Of a DNA stretch of 64,000 bases, positions 59,307-64,000 are shown in pieces. Under the pieces are notes generated by a model, which searched no databases, was not told the origin of the DNA, and saw nothing but the letters and a program-made list of their open reading frames with translations. The stretch is from assembly GCA_030681645.1 (NCBI GenBank), contig JAUXRX010000037.1, positions 62,001-126,000 on the forward strand. The letters are read 5' to 3'. The position numbers and the translations under genes are program-made. How positions within the stretch are numbered: the first letter of the stretch is position 1; every line of letters begins with the position of its first letter. The stretch comes from Archangium sp. Lineage in GTDB: Bacteria; Myxococcota; Myxococcia; Myxococcales; Myxococcaceae.

Positions 59307-62300
59307 TCAGTTGCCTTCGAGGAAGTAGATCAGGTCCTTGATCTCCTTCTTGTTGTCCGCCTCGGGACGCAGTTCGAGGTACTTGTTGAACGCGGTGATC
59401 GCGTCCTTCTTCTTGTTGATCTCCTGGTTCACGAAGCCCAGCTCGAGCCACGCGTCGGCGTTCTCGGGCTCGGCGGCCACGGCCTTGCGGTACCACTCCA
59501 CCGCCTTGGGGTACTGCTTCTTTTCCCGGTAGGCCTGGCCCAGCTTCGCGAAGGTCTGCTTGAGGTCGGGGTCGGCCTCCAGCGCCTGGAGGTAGCTGGT
59601 GATGGCGCCCGACCAGTCTTCCATCTTCACCTGGGCGTCGCCGATCAGCGCGCGCACCGTCAGGCGGGAGGGATCGACCGAGAGTTCCTGCTGGTAGTAG
59701 TCGACTGCCTTCTTGAAGTCGTTGCGCTCGAAGTAGATCTTCCCCAGCGCCTCGTGAACGTCGGCGTATTTGGGGTCGACCTCCAGCGCGAGCTTGAACT
59801 CGGTGATCGCGTCATCGCCCTTGCGCGCGTCGGCGAGAATGCGGCCGTACCAGTACAGGTAGAGCGGGTTCTTCGAGTTCGCGTCGAGCGCGCGCTTCAT
59901 CGCCTCGATCGCCTGGGTCTGCTCGTTCTTCGCGTTCTTGAGCCTCGCCAGGTAGAAGTTGCCGTCGGGGTGCCCGGGCTCGGCCACCAGCGCCGAGTTG
60001 AGGTGCCCCAGCGCGCCGGCGAGATCGCCCTTGTCGAACTTCACGGCGCCCAGCGTCACCACGATCTGGGTGACCTTCGGTTCGGCCTCGTGGGCCGCCT
60101 CGAGCTCGGTGATCGCCTCGTCGAGCCGGCCCAGCTTCCACAACGCGATGCCGCGCTGCAGCCGCCCGCCGGGAATGCGCGGGTTGAGCTCGAGGGCCTT
60201 CTCGACCTGCGTGGCGGCCAGCTCGAACTTGCCGCGCTCCTGAGAAACGCGCGCGGCGCCGAGGTGCGCGTCGGCTTCGTAGGGGTTGAGCTGAATGGCC
60301 TTCTTGAACTCCTCTTCGGCGCGGTCGAGGCTGCGCTCGTGCAGCGCCAGCTCGCCCATGCCCACGCGCATGGCCGCGTTGTCGGGCGCCTGGGCCAGGC
60401 CGTTCTCCAGCACCGGGCTCGCTTCCTTGAAGCGGCGATCGCGCATGTAGTTGCGTGACAGGTACAGGTACGCGTCGATGATCTTCGGATCCGCGGCGAT
60501 GGCGCGCTTGTAGGCCTCTTCGGCTTCCTTCACGTTGCCCAGCGCGTCGGCCACCCGGGCCGTCAGGTACGAGAGGGTGGCGTTGCCGGGGAAGCGGGTG
60601 TTGGCCGCCGACATCACCTGGGTGGCCTCGTCCATCTTGCTCAGGGTGATCAACGTCGAGAGCAGCCCCTCGGTGTACTCGAGGCTCTCGGGCTGGCCCT
60701 TCACCGCGGTGCGGTAGAGCGGCGCGGCCTTCTCGGGCTGGTGCAGGTCGGCGTACGCGTGCGCGAGCCGGCCGTTGGTGAACGAGTTGTTCGGGTCAGC
60801 CTTGAGCGCCTCTTCGAACAGCGGCACCGCCTCGTTGATCTTGCCCTGCACCACCAGCGACTCGGCCTTGAGCGCGAGGGCCTTGCCCAGCGCGTTGGGC
60901 GACAGGCTGGGGCGGCCTTCGTCGGTGAGCGCCTTCTCGAGCAGCTCGTTGCCGCGCTCGACCTCCTTGCGGCGGATGATCACGATCTCCGCCAGCTCGA
61001 CCGCCGACCCCAGGTGGGCCGGGTCGGCCTCGAGCGCCTCGGCCAGCTTGCCCGCGGCCTCGTTCACCTCGTTCTGCTGCTTGTGCAGCATGCCCAGCCC
61101 GTGCAGCGCCTTGGCGCTCTTCGGGTCCTTCTTCAGCACGGCCTCGAACTCGGCCTTGGCCTGGGCGGGCTGCTTCTTCAGCAGGTACGCCTCGGCGCGG
61201 AGGAAGAGCGACTCGAGATCGTCTCCGTCGCGCGCGACGGCGTCGGCGATGCTGGCGAGCGCGGCGTCTGCGTCTTTTCGCGTGAGCGCGGCCGAGGCCT
61301 CGGTCTTGAGCACCTCGGGGTGCTTTTCACCGAGCAGCCGCACGTTGACGAGCTCGTTCTGCGCCTGCTCGAGCTCGGCGGGGTCGGCCTTGCCGAACTT
61401 GCGATCGAGGTAGAACACCGCCTGGCACCAGACCGCGCGCGCCTCGGGGTAGTCCTTGATCTGCAGCGCCTGGTTCGCCGATTCCTTCGCCAGCTTGTAG
61501 GACTTCCACGTGTCCTGCAGGAAACCCTTGCGGGCGACCTGGAGGTAGCCGAACTCGCGGGTGTCGGGCTTCACCTTCGCGGGGAAGAGCACCTTGAGCG
61601 CGAAGAAGCCGTAGGGCGTGGCGAGGCCCAGGCCCACCCCGCCCACGATGGTGACGAGCAACAGCACCCCGAGGATGATGAAGGGGAGCTTCTTCTTGAA
61701 GGGGATGGGCTCCTTGCTCTGCACGACGGCCACCGCCGCCATGCGCCCCTCGTAGAGCTGCTTGAGCCGGTCCATCGACGGACCGCGCGCGTCGTCGACC
61801 TGCTGCAGCTGCGCCTGGGTCTGGGTGCGCGCCGGCGCTTCCATGAGGCGGGCGATCACGGCCTGGAGGGCGGGCTCGGTGCCGATGGCGTGCCAGCTCT
61901 CGGCGTCGAGCGAGACCTCTTCGTTGCCGAGCAGCTGACCGTCTTCGAGCATCTTGACGATCACCGCTTCTTCGAACGGGCCGAAGACCTTGCCGCTGCG
62001 CCGCTTCACGTGGAAGCGCCGCACGTTGAGCATCTCGTCGGGCTTGGCGCCGGCCTCCTTGGCCGTCTTGTCGATGAACGACAGCATCTCGAGGCCGTCG
62101 CTGGGCCCCGCGGGGCCCTGGCTGCTCTGCGGCAGCGGGGCGCTCAGGTCTGCTTCCAGATCGTCGGCCTGGGCCTTCTTCGAGGAAGCGCCCCCGGTGG
62201 GATCGAACTCGAGATCGCCGCCGCCACCGCCGAAGTCGACCTCGCCGAAGCCCATCGAGGGAGGCGGGGCCGCGGGGGCAGGGGGCGGTGCACCGAAGTC

Positions 62301-63986
62301 CAGGCCCTGCGCCGAGGGCGTCGAGCCACCGAAGCTGAAGTCGTTGGCCGGCGGCGGTGCCGCGGGCGCGTCGAAGTCGAAGCCTCCGGGTGCAGGAGCA
62401 GGGGGCGCGGGAGCAGGATCACCGAAGTCGAACCCTCCCGCGGCGGGAGGCGGCGGCGACGCGTCGAAGTCGAAGCCACCAGGCGCGGGCGCGGGAGCAC
62501 CCGGAGCCGAATCGAAGTCGAAGCCGCCCGCGGCAGGGGGCGGCGGATCGGAGGGCGACTCGGAGAAGTCGAAGCCGCCGCCGTATTCGGGAGCGGGCTG
62601 CTGGCCGCCCCCACCGGGGAGCGGCACGCCGTCGTCGTACCCGCCGGAGCCACCGGGGAGCGGCACGGAGCCCTCCTCGGCCGGCGCGGAGTCGAAGCCA
62701 CCCGAGCCGCCAGGCAGCGGCACCGAGCCATCGTCGTAGCCAGCGGGCGCAGAGTCGTAGCCACCCGAGCCGCCGGGCAGCGGCACCGAGCCATCATCGT
62801 AGCCAGCGGGCGCCGAGTCGTAGCCACCCGAGCCGCCGGGCAGCGGCACCGAGCCATCGTCGTAGCCAGCGGGCGCAGCGTCGTAGCCACCCGAGCCGCC
62901 GGGCAGCGGCACCGAGCCGTCGTCGTAGCCAGCGGGCGCAGCGTCGTAGCCACCCGAGCTGCCGGGCAGCGGCACCGAGCCGTCGTCGTAGCCACCGGCC
63001 GCGCCGGGGAGCGGAATGCCCGCGCCATCGGTGGCGAAGCCGTCATCGAGTGGAATGGCCGCGCTCGCACCCGGAAGGGGAATGCTGGCGCCGTGCTGCG
63101 ACGGCCTGCTGCTGGCCCCGGGCAGAGGAATGCCGGCGCCCTGGGCGGGCCGGTTGCTGCCACCGGGGAGCGGCACTGCGCCGCCCCTGCTCTTCGGCAT
63201 CGGGGGAGGCGCGGCGGGCGCGCGGGCGGAGGCGCCCGGCAACGGCACCGACGCCGTGGGGAAGCCGTCGTCGAGGGGAATGTCGGCCTCGCTCGAGAAG
63301 TCCTCGACGGGAGCCGGCGCGCGGCTGCTGCCCGGCAGCGGCACTGCACCGCCAGAGCTCCGGGGCGGGGGAGGAGGAGGCACGTAGGCCGGCGCGATCG
63401 CCGTCGCCGCTTCATAGGCGGCGCCGGGGAGCGGAACCGCGCCACCGCGGGGGGCGGCCTTCGGAAGGGGCGGGGGCGGGGGAGGCACGTAGGCCGGCGC
63501 CACGGCGGTGGCGGCGGTCTGAGCGCCGGGCAGGGGGACGGCGCCCCCGAAGTCGAGGTCGACCGACTTGCGCGCAGGCCCGGGCAGCGGAACGTCGCCC
63601 ACCCGGGTCGCTTCTTCTTCCCAGTTCTGGCGCTGCGGCGCGGCGGCGCTGATGCCAGGCAGGGGCACTGCTGCCGAGGGCGAGCGGAAGGCGGGGTGCT
63701 TCACGTTCGTCGGAGGCGCGGACACCGTCGTCGCCCCGGGGATGGCGGCGGCCGGCATGGGCATCTCAGCGACGCGGGTCGATTCCTCTTCCCACGACTG
63801 GCGCTGAGGCGCGGCGGCGCTGATGCCTGGCAACGGCACGAGTCCCGACGGTGAAGAAGCGACCGGGGCCGGCTTGACCGGGAACACGTTCTGGCAGGTT
63901 GGGCACTTGATGCGCGCGCCGCCAGGCGGGATCTTCTTGTCGTCGATGTTGAGGACTGAGTTGCAGGACTGACACGAGACCTTCAT
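59307..63986 (-). CDS. Zinc-ribbon / GYF-like / transmembrane / TPR giant protein (GltI/GltJ-like architecture)
   Basis: A 1559-residue protein. Residues 1-39 form an MJ0042-type zinc ribbon (C5, C8, C28, C31). A disordered region (about 45-640) holds 18 copies of VPLPG/IPLPG, of which several lie in a 21-residue tandem repeat, and five GGFDF motifs. A GYF-like domain follows (about 650-710, GKVFGPFEEAVIVKMLEDGQL...WHAI), then one membrane helix (about 765-790) and some 18 TPR units to the end. Cytoplasmic ribbon and GYF with periplasmic TPRs is what I recall of the M. xanthus motility proteins GltJ/GltI. A good AAGGAG precedes ATG 63986. serS follows 9 bases downstream. Confidence 0.85.
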   Translation of the reverse strand: MKVSCQSCNSVLNIDDKKIPPGGARIKCPTCQNVFPVKPAPVASSPSGLVPLPGISAAAPQRQSWEEESTRVAEMPMPAAAIPGATTVSAPPTNVKHPAFRSPSAAVPLPGISAAAPQRQNWEEEATRVGDVPLPGPARKSVDLDFGGAVPLPGAQTAATAVAPAYVPPPPPPLPKAAPRGGAVPLPGAAYEAATAIAPAYVPPPPPPRSSGGAVPLPGSSRAPAPVEDFSSEADIPLDDGFPTASVPLPGASARAPAAPPPMPKSRGGAVPLPGGSNRPAQGAGIPLPGASSRPSQHGASIPLPGASAAIPLDDGFATDGAGIPLPGAAGGYDDGSVPLPGSSGGYDAAPAGYDDGSVPLPGGSGGYDAAPAGYDDGSVPLPGGSGGYDSAPAGYDDGSVPLPGGSGGYDSAPAGYDDGSVPLPGGSGGFDSAPAEEGSVPLPGGSGGYDDGVPLPGGGGQQPAPEYGGGFDFSESPSDPPPPAAGGFDFDSAPGAPAPAPGGFDFDASPPPPAAGGFDFGDPAPAPPAPAPGGFDFDAPAAPPPANDFSFGGSTPSAQGLDFGAPPPAPAAPPPSMGFGEVDFGGGGGDLEFDPTGGASSKKAQADDLEADLSAPLPQSSQGPAGPSDGLEMLSFIDKTAKEAGAKPDEMLNVRRFHVKRRSGKVFGPFEEAVIVKMLEDGQLLGNEEVSLDAESWHAIGTEPALQAVIARLMEAPARTQTQAQLQQVDDARGPSMDRLKQLYEGRMAAVAVVQSKEPIPFKKKLPFIILGVLLLVTIVGGVGLGLATPYGFFALKVLFPAKVKPDTREFGYLQVARKGFLQDTWKSYKLAKESANQALQIKDYPEARAVWCQAVFYLDRKFGKADPAELEQAQNELVNVRLLGEKHPEVLKTEASAALTRKDADAALASIADAVARDGDDLESLFLRAEAYLLKKQPAQAKAEFEAVLKKDPKSAKALHGLGMLHKQQNEVNEAAGKLAEALEADPAHLGSAVELAEIVIIRRKEVERGNELLEKALTDEGRPSLSPNALGKALALKAESLVVQGKINEAVPLFEEALKADPNNSFTNGRLAHAYADLHQPEKAAPLYRTAVKGQPESLEYTEGLLSTLITLSKMDEATQVMSAANTRFPGNATLSYLTARVADALGNVKEAEEAYKRAIAADPKIIDAYLYLSRNYMRDRRFKEASPVLENGLAQAPDNAAMRVGMGELALHERSLDRAEEEFKKAIQLNPYEADAHLGAARVSQERGKFELAATQVEKALELNPRIPGGRLQRGIALWKLGRLDEAITELEAAHEAEPKVTQIVVTLGAVKFDKGDLAGALGHLNSALVAEPGHPDGNFYLARLKNAKNEQTQAIEAMKRALDANSKNPLYLYWYGRILADARKGDDAITEFKLALEVDPKYADVHEALGKIYFERNDFKKAVDYYQQELSVDPSRLTVRALIGDAQVKMEDWSGAITSYLQALEADPDLKQTFAKLGQAYREKKQYPKAVEWYRKAVAAEPENADAWLELGFVNQEINKKKDAITAFNKYLELRPEADNKKEIKDLIYFLEGN
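62699..62998. repeat. Tandem 63-base coding repeat, about 5 units
   Basis: CACCCGAG recurs at 62699, 62762, 62825, 62888 and 62951, exactly 63 bases apart, and the units are nearly identical. Each encodes 21 residues including SVPLPG and GYDD. It lies in the disordered cytoplasmic part of the giant protein. Confidence 0.9.
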
Positions 63987-64000
63987 GCGTCTCCTTGAAA

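Noticed and set aside
62699..62998. CRISPR-like array
   Set aside because: The units are contiguous 63-base coding repeats without spacers.
60741..63854. A 1037-codon plus-strand frame over the TPR giant
   Set aside because: The opposite strand encodes recognisable zinc-ribbon, GYF and TPR sequence with a good ribosome-binding site; this frame is its mirror.

Overview
This is a high-GC chromosomal segment from a member of the Myxococcota, most likely a myxobacterium of the Cystobacterineae type. The evidence is: two secreted proteins ending in MYXO-CTERM-type tails (Gly/Cys motif, hydrophobic stretch, Arg cluster) at 5588-6757 and 49905-50840; MopE-like Asp/Asn/Cys repeats; two eukaryote-like Ser/Thr kinases; an NtrC-type regulator; and envelope genes resembling the Myxococcus xanthus Glt (gliding) and Nfs (spore coat) machineries. 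From memory, the pair at 49905-51583 matches the families named after MXAN_2561/MXAN_2562. I see no prophage, insertion sequence, CRISPR array or plasmid gene. It reads as a core chromosome region carrying many short interspersed palindromic repeats.

Layout. 1-2871: gspD (cut by the window edge) and gspC of a type II secretion system. 3019-6757: two convergent paralogous lipoproteins and a secreted alpha/beta hydrolase. 6720-11987: phosphotransferase/DUF6285 pair, a small outer-membrane-like protein, DoxX, a crotonase and two tandem paralogs of unknown function. 11984-18663 (minus): sigma54 response regulator, Cys-rich lipoprotein, ParB-fold protein, and the TldE/TldD protease pair. 18720-24976: FHA-TM protein, double cyclic-nucleotide-binding protein, small anchored protein, TPR protein and lipoprotein. 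25140-32476: DUF2505, membrane gluzincin peptidase, PilZ, DUF192, a coiled-coil membrane protein, a VWA protein and a lipoprotein. 32665-38208: apparent operon of two outer-membrane barrels, a GltC-like TPR protein, plsX and a HAD phosphatase. 38536-44401: pcnB, YdjM-like, dinB, RluA-type pseudouridine synthase, Ser/Thr kinase. 44582-49800: uppS, cdsA, rseP, tsaB and an Asd-like protein. 49905-56771: MYXO-CTERM protein, outer-membrane barrel, lipoprotein, kinase and GT22-like mannosyltransferase. 56780-63986 (minus): a very large zinc-ribbon/GYF/TPR protein, serS, four tRNA-Ser genes, tRNA-Arg(ACG), tadA and the SRP RNA.

Three themes connect the genes. First, envelope biogenesis: secretion (gspCD), lipid and undecaprenyl synthesis (plsX, cdsA, uppS), intramembrane proteolysis (rseP), and a candidate trans-envelope machine made of barrels, TPR, FHA and GYF proteins. 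Second, signalling: kinases, FHA, cyclic-nucleotide, PilZ and NtrC proteins. Third, a translation block in which seryl-tRNA synthetase is followed by serine tRNAs with four different anticodons, and tadA lies beside its expected substrate tRNA-Arg(ACG). Two palindromic repeat types are scattered between genes and, in at least two cases, lie in frame inside conserved genes (tsaB and the mannosyltransferase).
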